This document shows, in pieces, positions 20,743 to 31,064 of a DNA stretch of 64,000 nt. Position numbers and translations under genes: made by a program. Below the pieces are notes generated by a model. That model did not search any database. It worked only from the letters and a program-made list of their open reading frames with translations, and was not told where the DNA came from. The stretch comes from Blepharisma stoltei (lineage: Eukaryota > Ciliophora > Heterotrichea > Heterotrichida > Blepharismidae). Numbering within the stretch: position 1 is the stretch's first letter; every line of letters begins with the position of its first letter. Where the stretch lies: positions 372,001 through 436,000 of the forward strand of contig CAJZBQ010000013.1 in the NCBI GenBank assembly GCA_914767885.1. The letters run 5' to 3'.

Positions 20743-22459
20743 TTATTCATTTAAGAATGAAGCAATGTCACTGTTACCAAATCCTTCAGGCTTAGGAGGC
20801 ACTCCCTCTACTTCTATTAGCGCGAAATGGTCAATTTTTAAATTACAAACGTTGACCCCAACATTTGACAGCATTGTGTCAGTGAAGAAATGCTTCATCT
20901 CTTCCCAAGCCCTCTGGCACTCAGCGTCATGCTTGCTTTTCTTACAGCAGTAAATATTGGCTCTCTTGCAAATAGTTTCAGTGCTTGCCTCTGCGAAAAA
21001 GAGTTCAATAAACAGCAGATAAGCTTTTTGAACAGCAGGCTTAGAAAAGTATGACTTCACGTACGCATTATTCCAACTCTTATGCTCAGCCTCTGCATTT
21101 CTTTTGCATTTACCATCTGTATTTGGGCCTGATTCGGTTTTTGACTCTTCTTTCAAGACATCAAAGTAATCGAAAAAATGCTGCTTTATTTCTCCGATTA
21201 TCCGGATAATTTCCTGGCTTTTAACGTCCAGATTTTTAATTACCTTGGCAAGAGGTCGATTGTTTTGAATTTGTCTAACTCCCCCCAATCCTTGATCGAA
21301 CGGCTCGCCATCGTTCGATCAAGGATAGGATGGGGGTTAAAAAAATTTTTTTGGAAAAAAACTTTATATATAAAATAAAAAATATATATATATTTTTTTT
21401 TTATTTACTTTTAAATAAGAGGGGTTAAGAATATTTAATAATTATTTTTATAGCAAAAATTTGAATTTATTTCATAAAAATCCAATTTTTAATATTTTGA
21501 TTTTTTTGTTACCCTTATAAACTGTATAAATTTTAATTTGTTTCTTATAAATTAAAAATTTTTAAATTTTAAAGAATCTCTAATTTTAGATTATTGAGTT
21601 TTTTAAACCCAAGTTGATGACTAAAACACTTCGGATAGTTGATTCCGTAGCTTCTGTCGTCTCAAAGCCTCTGAAAGCAACTTCATTAGGCACATTTCCC
21701 AAGCTTTTGATAACTAATATATTTTATAAATATAAAAAATTTGCATTATATGAAAATCGTTCGATTAAGGATGGGGGTTAATTTTCCCAATTTTTAGGAA
21801 TTTTTACAGTCAATTGTTTGATCAAGGATGGGGGGAGTAAGGACTTTTTTATGCGCTCGAATTAGCTGAGCTCTTATATACTCTTTTTTTGGGTGTTTGG
21901 TTTTATCTTTATTATAATATTTCATTAAGAAAATTGTATCATCATGGTATCGGGTTGAAAAATTTGCTCTGTCAACACTTAGTTTGATTCCAGAAACCGA
22001 GCCTTCAGTGACTTTTGAGTTCCTATTCCTGCTACTATTCATGCTTTGAGCACTGCTTAAACTGCTGCTGAGAATACTGCTATTGACACTTGTAGTAGAT
22101 TCATATTGCTCCTCATCCATTAAATGTTCTTCTTCATATCTTCAAGGCTCATGAAAATTTACCCCATTGTAACATAAATTTTGGAAATTATTCTGGTCGG
22201 GGTGTTCATCTTTCAGCTCCCATGAAGGCTCTATTTTATCAAAATCATCAACTTTTTCCTCTTCTATAATAGGAGCCAGAGAATGATCACTAAAATTATT
22301 AAAAACTCTTGGATCTAAATAATCAGTGCTACCATCGGCAAATGGTTCTGTATGAATCGAAGAGATGGTGTCTATTTCTTCAGTTGGAACTAAAGATAAG
22401 TTGCCCATTTTGGAGGTAAGAGAAGAGGTCGAGCTTTGTGAAAAATTTTCTTGAGCCAT
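20743..22459 (-). CDS. Unrecognised Cys-containing family, member 1 (MITE inside)
   Basis: 384 residues after removing the MITE-B at 21279-21840; TGA at 22142 is Trp and links two ORFs. An acidic, Ser-rich N-terminal half is followed by KHPKKEYIRAQLIRAHKK, then KTESGPNTDGKCKR, then FIELFFA, then a C-terminal block with CKRANIYCCKKSKHDAEC and a Trp six residues later. The same ordered blocks occur in the genes at 23622-24716 and 25517-26533. The basic PKKEYIR helix and the Cys block could be a nucleic-acid or metal-binding module, but that is conjecture. Function unknown. Confidence 0.75.
21279..21840 (-). mobile_element. MITE-B copy, IES
   Basis: 562 bp between TAA copies (21276-21278 and 21838-21840). 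The stem TCCTTGATCGAACG is inverted at the left and its complement recurs near 21765 and 21812. Very similar to 665-1223. Removal gives GTC CTT AGA CAA in frame. Confidence 0.88.
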
Positions 22460-22666
22460 ATTATGAATCTACAGATTAAGTTTAGTTAACTTATTGTATT
22501 CCGCATTTTTATTATTGCCATTACAACTTCCTGCCAAGTAGTTTAGACCTCCCCATCTGGTTAAAATTGAGCCTACCACCTTTTAATTCTACCAGCTATC
22601 TCTTACACATTTCTGACGTGATTTTAAATATTTAAATTAGGACATCTAGCCTTCATTGCTAATGTA

Positions 22667-22894
22667 TATGCCCAGAAACCGATATTGATCGGCCTGGGCT
22701 GGGAGAATGCGTAGAAAGTTCCCGAGTTGGTTCTCCAAACCAAGCTGACGAGCCAACTCGGAGTTGGCAAATAGGCCTATATAAAGCATATGTTAACTCC
22801 CAAATTGGATCGTCAACTTGGGTGGAGAACCAACTCGAGAAGTTTCTAGGCATTCTCCCAGCCCAGACCGATCAATATCAGTTCCTGGGCTATA
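22667..22894. mobile_element. Foldback element (family F), TA-bounded
   Basis: Near-perfect inverted repeat. The left arm starts TATGCCCAGAAACCGATATT and the right arm, reverse-complemented, TATAGCCCAGGAACTGATAT. The arms continue through CTGGGCTGGGAGAATGC and CGAGTTGGTTCTCC for about 100 bp, with a short loop. Lies between two genes of the Cys family and small enough to fold fully. Confidence 0.8.
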
Positions 22895-22909
22895 GTACAT
22901 ATGAAAAAT

Positions 22910-23250
22910 TTATGCTGAAATCTTATTAGAGATCGAGAAGCTAAATATATTATTATCATAGATAGAAGGTTTGGATTTGAATGAGGTAGGGCTTGATTTC
23001 TTGAATGGCAACTCATTCATTTTCTGATTGAGGATTGCTGCCTAATTTTTATTTAGCTTGAAACGCTTTCAAGTGTTTGTTTTCAATTTTTTCTTGCTTT
23101 TAATAAGAAATCTATTATTTTTGTCTTTGGAGTCCTTTTCCTTTGAAAATTGACTTGATAAAGAACTATATTTTTGGAATATTCTAATTTTGAAAGGCTC
23201 ACAAATATTTTTAATATATCTTTAAATGTTTAACAAGGCTTTAAATCCAT
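22910..23250 (-). CDS. Small basic protein, tentative, two introns
   Basis: ATG 23250 opens MDLKP; a 15-nt GT...AG stretch (23220-23234) removes an in-frame TAA and joins to a basic helical segment (NFQRKRTPKTKIIDFLLK). A second junction is needed near 23050: a 23-nt GT...AG removal is in frame and leads to ELPFKKSSPTSFKSKPSIY and TAA. The total is then 100 residues. The second intron length is atypical for this window, so the 3' half is uncertain. No recognised family. Confidence 0.4.
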
Positions 23251-23621
23251 AATTTGTTCACGTGTTTGCAATCAATTTAAACAGCAAGTTAGACACAATC
23301 CTATAATAAAATAAGCTTTGATTTTATATCTGCTATGCTATGAGAAAACTCTCTCCAAATTAGCCTTGGTCATTATAAATATTCAAAGTTTTGCTTTAGC
23401 GTTTTAGGATAAAATTTAATGGATAAACTTACTCTCTGCAAATTCGATTATATTATCCAGTAGAGAAATCATTTTATGCTTATACACCTTATTTTAATTT
23501 TATAGAATAGGATAAATTAATAGACATTAATTAATATGAAAATAAGAGGTGGCAAGTAATCAAGCTATATAGTCAATTTTTTAATTCTAATTCGAAGAAA
23601 TTTTTATTAGTTAGCAGAGCC

Positions 23622-24716
23622 TTATCTGGTGTAGTCGTTAAGAATTTCCTCATTTTCAGCCTTTGGCCGATTTCTCTCGCTTTCTTTTTTTATAAGATCT
23701 TCAATAATTGTATCTTCTTGTCAGTATTCTGGAGGAAATCAAGGTGTAACTTCTTTAAGGTCTCGAATCATATATTTATTCAAATAGTAATGCAAGCTCT
23801 GCCATTTCTTAACGCATAGCTCTGAATGCTTACCATCTGGAGCACAACAAAGCATTTTAAATCTATTGCACAGCAAGCTAGGGTTTGCTTCAGCAAAAAT
23901 AAGTTCTATGTACCAGAAATAAGATTCAAGAATTCCTTCTATTGAGAAGTAAAATATACAAAATTTATTATTGCAGCTGTTGGCATCACTGCTAGAGACA
24001 TTTGCTCTTTTTGCTCTGCCGTCAGTTTTTGGGCCATTTTCTGTTTTACAGCTTTCGCTGATTGTTGAAATGTTCCGTAGGCAGATCGCTCTTAAAACAT
24101 TTCATATATCTAGACACATACCATTTCTAGAGACAAAAGCATGCAAGCCCTTTTTAGGAATTTGACCTTGGATAATTTCCCTATTAGCTCTTTTGTGACC
24201 TCTAAGAACACGCAACCTTACATATACAGTTTTTATTGAATTTTGTATAGGATATCATTATTGGAAATTTTTTATTTTTCAACATAAACCATTTTACTCT
24301 TTTTTTGGCCTTTCTCCTTGCCTTTTTCTTTTGAACTGCCCTAGGACGAGGCTGTCTGGCCCAAGCCTTCTTCTTTTTTTTTCTGGAACCATAGCAGTAG
24401 GTGTTAGATCTACGGCCCCCAATATTTGCCCTTCATACGCATTTTCTTCTTGGCTCTGGCTATTTGATACAGAACTCTTATTGCTATACTCAAAGTATGA
24501 GCTCGCTTCATCAACACAAATGCCCTCTAAGTCAATATTTTCGAAGTCTCTTGGGTCTCATTGAGGAGGAATTTGATAAGTCGCAATGTGGTGATGGACA
24601 AGGGACTCTTGAATAAAAAAAGTTTCAGAATCTAGATCAACAGAGTTCTGTTCAGGGAAATTTAGGCCTATTTGATTGGATTTATCTTCTTCATTGCTTT
24701 CGCTGTCGTAGCTCAT
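23622..24716 (-). CDS. Unrecognised Cys-containing family, member 2 (short IES inside)
   Basis: 340 residues after removing a 72 bp IES (24225-24296). Blocks in order: GQILGAVDLTPTAM, RPKKEYVRLRVLRGHKRANR, CKTENGPKTDGRAKR, SYFWYIELIFAEANPS, LCNRFKMLCC, then a Cys-Trp pair, then WFPPEYWQEDT. Several TGA codons are Trp, for example at ATPWFPP and QWDPRD. It is closest to the gene at 25517-26533. The N-terminus MSYDSESNEEDKSN is acidic. Stop TAA at 23622-23624. The tandem order suggests duplication. Function unknown. Confidence 0.8.
24225..24296 (-). other. Short TA-bounded IES (72 bp)
   Basis: An AT-rich stretch between TA 24223-24224 and TA 24295-24296 interrupts the RPKKEYVRLRV block. Removal gives GAG TAT GTA AGG, matching the paralogue (KKEYIRLRV) exactly in position, which fixes the boundaries well. 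Confidence 0.85.
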
Positions 24717-25516
24717 ATTTTGTTAAGCGTAAAAATGTAGGATCCTTATATTCTACTTTCTGAGGAAAAATCTTCAAAAATAATAATAGGATTTGCAGTC
24801 AGAAGAGCAATGATTATGCAAGAAAAGCAAATATCGAATAAATTCCAAGTAAATATCTCTATTCAAGGCTATAAGAAAAAAAAATTCAGTCTTTTCCCTT
24901 TTTGTCATCTTAAATTCTATTATTTACTATGAGGATTTCTATATTAGAAAATTCACTAGATGCCAAGAATCCGCGATACTCATATATTGCATTTATGCTA
25001 TCCAAATGATAAAATTAAGCAAAAGATACTGTTTATTGCAATTAAATTGGCTAAGCTTTTTATGTTTTATAAAAATTAGCAAAAACTTTGTATAAAATTG
25101 GTATTCATTTTTAAAGATTTCTACTTGACCAGATAATTCGTATTACGAGCCTAGCAAATAGTAGAGGCTATTAGCATGTGCAATTGATTTACAATTAATA
25201 TCCGTTGAGTTATGAAGCGAACATTTTAACTTTAAAAATTAGTAAACAATAATATCGCAACAGCTTCACTATATGCGAAAAAGATAACTATATATTTTAA
25301 TTTTCTTACTGGTAAACTTAGTAGATTGACATATTAATTTAAGTCAACGATATAAGATCTTTTTGATAGATATTAAAATAAAAAATGCTAACAAAGCAAA
25401 TATTGTCATTAGACTGTTAAGAAAGCGGCTTAGTAAAAGGAAGCAAAAAGCATTTAAAATAATCTTTTAATATTATAAGAACCAATTTAAGTAGAATTTC
25501 TATTATTTAGCAAAAC
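24717..25516. other. AT-rich intergenic region
   Basis: Between two family members on the same strand. It carries a CCTTTTTGTCATCTT-like stretch near 24897 that recurs near 26910, so parts of the upstream regions are duplicated too. No gene seen. Confidence 0.5.
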
Positions 25517-26533
25517 CTATAAAGTTGATTGCCTTAGAATATCTTCACTTTTTTGCTCATGCTGTAATCTCTCATTCTCAACTTGCTCCAGATATTCAAG
25601 TGTGTAATTTTTTTGATGGTATCCATCAGGGAATCAAGCTTTCATCACAAGGCCTCTAGTTGTAAGATCTCTAATCATAATATCATTTAAATAAGCATGC
25701 AAATACTGCCATTTATTCGTACACTCATTTGAATGCGGGCCATAACAACAAAACATCTCAAATTTTCTGCAAAGCACGCTAGGGTTTTTGTTCGCAAAGA
25801 TAAGTTCGATGTACCAGAAGTAAGACTCAAGAACTCCTGGGATTGAGAAATAATTCCTGCAAAAATTATTGTTGAAGCTTTTCGCTTCATCACCCGAGAT
25901 GATTTTCTTTCGGGATTTGCCATCAGTTGCAGGCCCGCTTTCTGTTTTGCAGCTTTGACTGATTGTTGATTTGTATCTCATGCAGGTTTCTGATAGAATT
26001 CTCCATATAAGTGGATACTGAGAATTTTGGGTGGGTTCAAAAGCATGCAGAGCGTTGATAAGCGGAGTTTGATTTTTGAAAATTTGTCGATGCGCTTTTT
26101 TATGGCCTCTAATAACACGGAGTCTAATATACTCCTTTTTAGGGGTTTTTTCTGTCCTTGTGAAGAAATTTGATAGGATTAAACTGTCTAGCCCACGCTT
26201 TCTCCTTCTTTCAAGGGCTACAGTAGGTGTTAAGTCTATGTCCCCAAGCATCTGTCCTTCATACACATTTCCTTCTCGACTCTGACTATTTGCTGCTGAG
26301 CTCATCTCGCTGCACTCATAGTTTGTAATCTCTTCATCACCTTCAATGCCATCAATATCAATATTTTCCAAGTCTCTTGGCAATGGGTCAGTAATAATTG
26401 GGTGGAAAACAAATTGACTGTGATCAAGGACATTTTCGATAACTAAAGTTCCAGAGTCCAATCCTGTAGAGCTCTGGGAAGGGGAAAATAGATTTGGTTT
26501 GTCTCCGTCACTGCTCTTATCTCTGCTATTCAT
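25517..26533 (-). CDS. Unrecognised Cys-containing family, member 3 (intact)
   Basis: 338 residues, uninterrupted, with TGA at 25634 read as Trp (MKAWFPDGYHQK) and TAG stop. It serves as the reference for the family: acidic N-terminus, GQMLGDIDLTPTVAL, TPKKEYIRLRVIRGHKKAHR, CKTESGPATDGKSRKK, SYFWYIELIFANKNPS, LCRKFEMFCCYGPHSNEC and W six residues later, LHAYLNDIMIRD. The Cys and Trp positions are shared with both paralogues. I know no family with this signature. The basic region could act in the nucleus, but that is a guess. Confidence 0.82.
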
Positions 26534-27415
26534 ATTTTGTTAAACCTAAAAATGTAGGATTCTTATATTCTGCTTTCTGCGGAAATAATCTTCAAAAATA
26601 ATTAATCGAATTAGCAGTCATAAGAACAAGGATTATGCCAAGAAATACAAATATATGATGAGTGCTCATATAGGTAGCTTAAAGATATTTTCGGCTTTTC
26701 AACCTAGCTGATTTTTCACTAAAAGTGAATTATCAAAACTAGGTTTAGAAATTTAAGAAAAAAATGAATTTACCATCATTCATTCGTCGAATTTTTTATA
26801 AATGATATTCGATCATAAAAAATGTCCATATAGTAGTCAATTCTTATTCATGGGTTATATCAAATAAATCTCTCTAAAAGTAGCTACAAGACAAATATTT
26901 TCAGCACATTTCCCTTTTTGTCATCTTGAATTCTATATATTACCATCAAGATTTCTATATATGAAAATTCAGATAATGACAAGATTGAGTGATACTTAAA
27001 TATTGAGTTTATGATTTCCAGATAATAAATCTAAGCAAGAGATGCTGCCTATAACAATTAAATAGGCCATGGAATTATTATTTTGTTCAAAACGACGAAA
27101 AAAGCTGTTTAGTCTATAATGGTTAACTTATAAAATACAACTATTTTATAGCTCTAGAAAGCTTAGAGCCAAAAGAATTCAAGCGCAAATATGAGAATAG
27201 AATTTATGCATATATAATTTTAAGTTATGCGAAAAGAAAAAAATTCATTTTAAATATTTAAATTGAATAAATCGATAGTAATAGCCAAGTTTAAAGAGCT
27301 ATAATCCAAGAAATTTGCATTTTTGTGAATCTTAGCTAAACTGTTTCCGTTAATTTTTCAATTAAAATTTTCTTCATGAAACATCCATGAATAATGATAA
27401 ATTAATTAAATTACT
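26534..27415. other. AT-rich divergent intergenic region
   Basis: About 880 bp with no credible ORF and no GC-rich block. It includes the CCCTTTTTGTCATCTT motif near 26908 also seen upstream of the neighbouring paralogue. Confidence 0.5.
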
Positions 27416-28039
27416 ATGGATAGAAAAAGACAGCGAAAATTCCAAGGAATGCAGTGGATTTTTCTTAAATCTGAAAAACTCCAACCAAAAAACAATATGA
27501 GTATGATAGACAGCATACTTTCCCAGCTGGAAGAAAACTTTGACGATGATTTTGAAGAAATCACTAATTTTTCATCATCAAATTTTCAAGCTAAAGATAC
27601 TTCAAGAGCAAAGATAAACGAGACCTCAATACGAGATAAATACACTTTAGCTCATATTGATGATGTTCCTTCAAAATTATATAAAAACCCTCACATAGAG
27701 CTTGAAGAAATTGAAAATTCATCAAATTTTGAACAAAAGCCTTTCCACAATTTAAGCTTCACTAGCAAACCAAAAATCAAGAAGAAATATCTCCATTCAT
27801 CTAGTCATGAAAGACCTAAAACAATGGAGATAAGAAAGGTTATAATTCCTCCTAAACAGATTCCACGAATTCCTCAGGTTGGGCAGGATACTCCTTTTAA
27901 CAGACGAAAAAGTTACGGAAAATGGTTTTTGCGCCCTCAAGAATGAAATAATTCTTTACATTACTTTTTAGAGCATTCTACGAAAAAAAATAATTCCTTT
28001 AGAATGAAATCTCAGGAGATTTATAAAATGTCTGTATAG
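27416..28039 (+). CDS. Hypothetical polar protein (207 aa)
   Basis: ATG 27416 (MDRKRQRKFQG) through TGA 27944 read as Trp to TAG 28037-28039. The protein is hydrophilic, with acidic patches (ENFDDDFEE) and basic Pro-rich stretches (KVIIPPKQIPRIP). No domain recognised. No insertion. A second small gene follows 35 bp downstream on the same strand. Confidence 0.6.
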
Positions 28040-28074
28040 AGGAGATAATTTCATAATTATAATATTTAATTAGA

Positions 28075-28221
28075 ATGGTAAATAGTGAGACCTTAGAGGA
28101 TGCTGTACTGATTGAGTGAATTGTGCTTAACTCTATATTGCTTGCTGTAATTGCAGTACTCTTGTTGAAGCATTATCATGAAAAGAGAAAACAAGTCCGT
28201 GAAGGATTGCTAAATGGATAA
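28075..28221 (+). CDS. Small single-pass membrane protein (48 aa)
   Basis: MVNSETLEDAVLIEW then one hydrophobic segment (VLNSILLAVIAVLLLK) and a basic tail (HEKRKQVREGLLNG) before TAA. The Trp is TGA. The layout (acidic outside, one TM, basic inside) fits a small tail-anchored or single-pass protein. The codon pattern is like the neighbours. Function unknown. Confidence 0.6.
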
Positions 28222-28303
28222 AATGCGATCTATAATTAAATAGCTATATTTTTCAAATTTGTTTATTTAATGATTTAGAGAAGCTATGACTTATTTTTAT
28301 TCT

Positions 28304-30820
28304 TTACTTTCCATTTTGGAAAGAAGGTTTAAATTCTTGAGCATAAGGATTTAAAGGGATTGATTCCAAAACCTTACTCCCCCCCTATAAATTGGAACAA
28401 AAAAATTTTGTTCCAATTTAAAGGGGGGTTAAAAAATTTTTTTTAAAAACAAAATATCAATATAAAATTTTTTTTAATAAAAAAAATTTATATAAAATTT
28501 AAAAAAGGGGGATTCAAAAATTTATCGAATTAGATTAATAAATTTGTTTAATAAAATGCTATTTACTCTTTATACTTTTAAAACAAAGCAAGATGTAACT
28601 AAATTTTTATTATTAGTTAATATGCCACTATTAATTGGTATCAAAACTATTTACACAAAAATTATTATTTTTATTGATAAAAAAAATAAAAAAAAAAAAA
28701 TTGTTAGAAAATTCATCGATCAAAGTGATAATTTTATTTAAATAAGATGTTATTTATACTCTATTCTTTAAAAAAAAAAAATAATAAGTAAATTTTGAAT
28801 TTTTGTAAAGAATCCACATTGAATTTATATCAAAATTATTTAAATAAAAAATATCATTTTTATTAAAAAACATCATTTTTATTAAAAAACATTTTTTGAA
28901 AAATTTTAAAAAAAAAAAAAAATTGTTTTAAAAATTTATCAATTAAGGATAATAAATTTATTTAAATAAGATGCACTTTATAGTCTCTTCTTTAAACAAG
29001 ATCAAGATATAACTAAATTTTTAATGTTAGTTAAGAAGAAGCATTTAACTTATATCAACAGTTTTTACATAAAAATTATGATTTTTATATATCAAATTTT
29101 TTATTATAAAATCAATTTTGTTCCAATTTAAAGGGGGGGTTAATTTACCAAAAAAGTGGAAATTTTACCTATATTTTGTTCCAATTTAAAGGGGGGGGAG
29201 TTAGATAAATCATTTGCTCTATTTGCTGGCACTTTTTCATAATTATATGAATTTTTGCCAGAGATATCTTTTAAATCATCAACTTCTCCATAATTGAAGT
29301 TTTCTTTGATTTTGTGATTTAAATGATCAAAGCTATCCCCTAATCCATCAAAAAGTATGTTTGATTCTTTGCTAATTCCTTTATCTCCCAAGCCCTGATG
29401 GAATTTGATGATCTCCTGAGAGGGAGTAGACCGGACAGCAAACACAGAAGACTAGAGAGGGAGGAGCAACTGGAAGACCTTGAAAAGGCTGGCATTACGG
29501 AGGAGATCGTACAGGAAATCGAGTGATGAATCGCTGAAAAGGAAAGGAAGGAGCTCTTAGTGGAGGAAGAGGCCTGGCGCACGACAGCGATGGTCAATGA
29601 GTCGTCCCGCTGCTAAAGGGTCAGCTGGTCTCCCTACGTGGCGGCCAGCCTAGAGGTCGCCGTGGGGAGAGCTGCTTCCGTGGGGAAAGGCTTGCTGCCC
29701 GAAAAACTGCCGGTGATGGCTCTTTGGGGCTCTTTGGGGGTTGATGTTTTTGGGGTCGATTGCTCCGGGGAGTTGTGGAAGTTGTGGGAGTTCTAGGAGG
29801 TAAGGGAGTTGAGGGAGTTGAGGGAATTCTGGGAGTTCTGGGAGTTCTGGGAGTTCTGGGAGTTCTGGGAGTTCTGGGAGTTCTGGGAGTTCTGGGAGTT
29901 CTGGGAGTTCTGGGAGTTTCTGGGAGTTCTGGGAGTTCTGGGAGTTCTGGGAGTTCTGGGAGTTCTGGGAGTTCTGGGAGTTCTGGGAGTTCTGGGAGTT
30001 CTGGAGTTCTGGGAGTTCTGGAGTTCTGGGAGTTCTGGGAGTTCTGGGAGTTCTGGGAGTTCTGGGATTCTGGGAGTTCTGGGAGTTCTGGGAGTTCTGG
30101 GAGTTCTGGGAGTTCTGGGAGTTCTGGGAGTTCTGGGAGTTCTGGGAGTTCTGGGAGTTGCGGGAGTTGTGGGAGTTCTAGGAATTGTGGAGTCTGGAGT
30201 CTGGAGTCTGGAGCCTGGGAGATTCTGGGAGAACTGGGAGATTCTGGGAGATTTGGGAGTGTTTTTCTTTTTTTGTTTGAAGTGGTGTTGGATCTTCTGG
30301 GAGTGGTGGCGTTTGGAGTAATGCTGGCTCTGGGAGTGGTGCTTGGAGTGATGCTGGTTCTGGGAGTGTTGGTGGAAGTAGTGTGACGCTGTAATTGGGT
30401 AGGGATAAGGTAAATTTTTTCTTCTTTATCTCCCAAGCCATTATTTGCAAATGCAAATTTTTTTTTATCTTCACCTAAATCTAAGTTATTTTTCTTCAAT
30501 TTTGAAGCTTGTGGCCTGAAAGCTTTATACTCATTTCATAAGAATAATATAAGCTATGGCACTATTAGCCGATCATAAAATAAATAATTATCAGCATCAG
30601 AATTATAAAGCATATTAATTTTTTTCTTTTTGGTAGATTTTTTTATTGTCATTTCTTTGATTGGTTTTCAATCCTCAGGTGGCTTTAAGCAAATAGGAAG
30701 GAGGCTAAGCATGATATTTCTGTTGTAGAACTTTAAGTTAGACTTCTTTCCTTGAACTTTTCATACCAATACCAAGCTGATTACAGCTAGAATCACATAA
30801 AAGGCAATGTGATCAAGCAT
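28304..30820 (-). CDS. Single-pass membrane protein with three insertions
   Basis: ATG 30820 opens [21 protein letters not shown], an N-terminal TM anchor with TGA for Trp. A polar stretch follows (KPPEDWKPIKEM, Trp as TGA), then an in-frame TAG at 30554-30556 that is probably inside a short TA-bounded IES. The frame resumes as [18 protein letters not shown] is split by a 1045 bp insertion, and NDLS is split from [10 protein letters not shown] by the MITE-D at 28377-29203. The C-terminus is FKPSFQNGK and TAA. Total is about 200 residues. No family recognised, but the joins are all in frame. Confidence 0.68.
28377..29203 (-). mobile_element. MITE-D (827 bp), IES
   Basis: Starts CTCCCCCCCTATAAATTGGAACAAAA with its inverted complement, ends TTTTGTTCCAATTTAAAGGGGGGGGAG, and has a third complement near 29115 followed by GGGGGGGTTAATTT. 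TTA flanks (28374-28376 and 29201-29203). The interior holds imperfect repeats of about 200 bp (TTTATCRATTARGATTAATAAATTT-like) and no ORF of note. Confidence 0.85.
29398..29616 (+). CDS. 72-codon ORF inside the GC-rich insertion
   Basis: ATG GAA TTT GAT through TAA with two adjacent TGA (Trp-Trp) around 29522. The translation is highly charged and helical ([19 protein letters not shown]). The frame is open right up to the target-site duplication, so it may be the C-terminal end of a longer retroelement ORF cut by 5' truncation. No reverse-transcriptase motif is present in this piece. Confidence 0.4.
29828..30165 (+). repeat. Decamer minisatellite GGGAGTTCTG
   Basis: About 33 nearly perfect head-to-tail copies of GGGAGTTCTG, with a few 1-bp slips (for example near 29920, 30003 and 30066). 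Diverged GGGAGTTGTG and GGAGTCT variants follow to about 30270. It lies wholly inside the GC-rich insertion. Period 10 produces open frames on both strands that are not genes. Confidence 0.95.
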
Positions 30821-31064
30821 TTTTTGAATTTAAATTTTACTATGAAATGATTCATGCTATTTATAATTAACTACCCTGATTTAACTGATAGTAAAATATA
30901 CCATTTATATTTAATAAAAGCCTTTTTTCATTTTTAGCTTTATTTTACTATAATTAAATATAGCAACTCTTATCATTAAAGAAATTTCTATTCGCTATAA
31001 ATGGATATAGTCGAAAATTCATAATGGTCAGTTGAAGGGAAAAAAACTATAAATAAACACTGCA

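Larger units (their letters stand above)
29395..30423 (+). mobile_element. GC-rich retroelement-like insertion with decamer array
   Basis: A 16 bp exact direct repeat, CTTTATCTCCCAAGCC (29379-29394 and 30424-30439), flanks 1029 bp of GC-rich DNA inside a gene. A TA in each copy allows a 1045 bp excision that restores [10 protein letters not shown]. The left part carries an ORF (29398-29616), the right part a decamer array. Long identical duplications point to target-primed integration and a fairly recent event. Confidence 0.82.

Noticed and set aside
29395-30423. Intact reverse transcriptase
   Set aside because: No YXDD or endonuclease motif in this or any other insert in the window.
29621-30499. 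Long Pro/Glu/Leu-rich and Gly/Ser-rich ORFs on both strands
   Set aside because: They are generated by the decamer minisatellite GGGAGTTCTG; three overlapping frames are open at once and the array lies inside an insertion.
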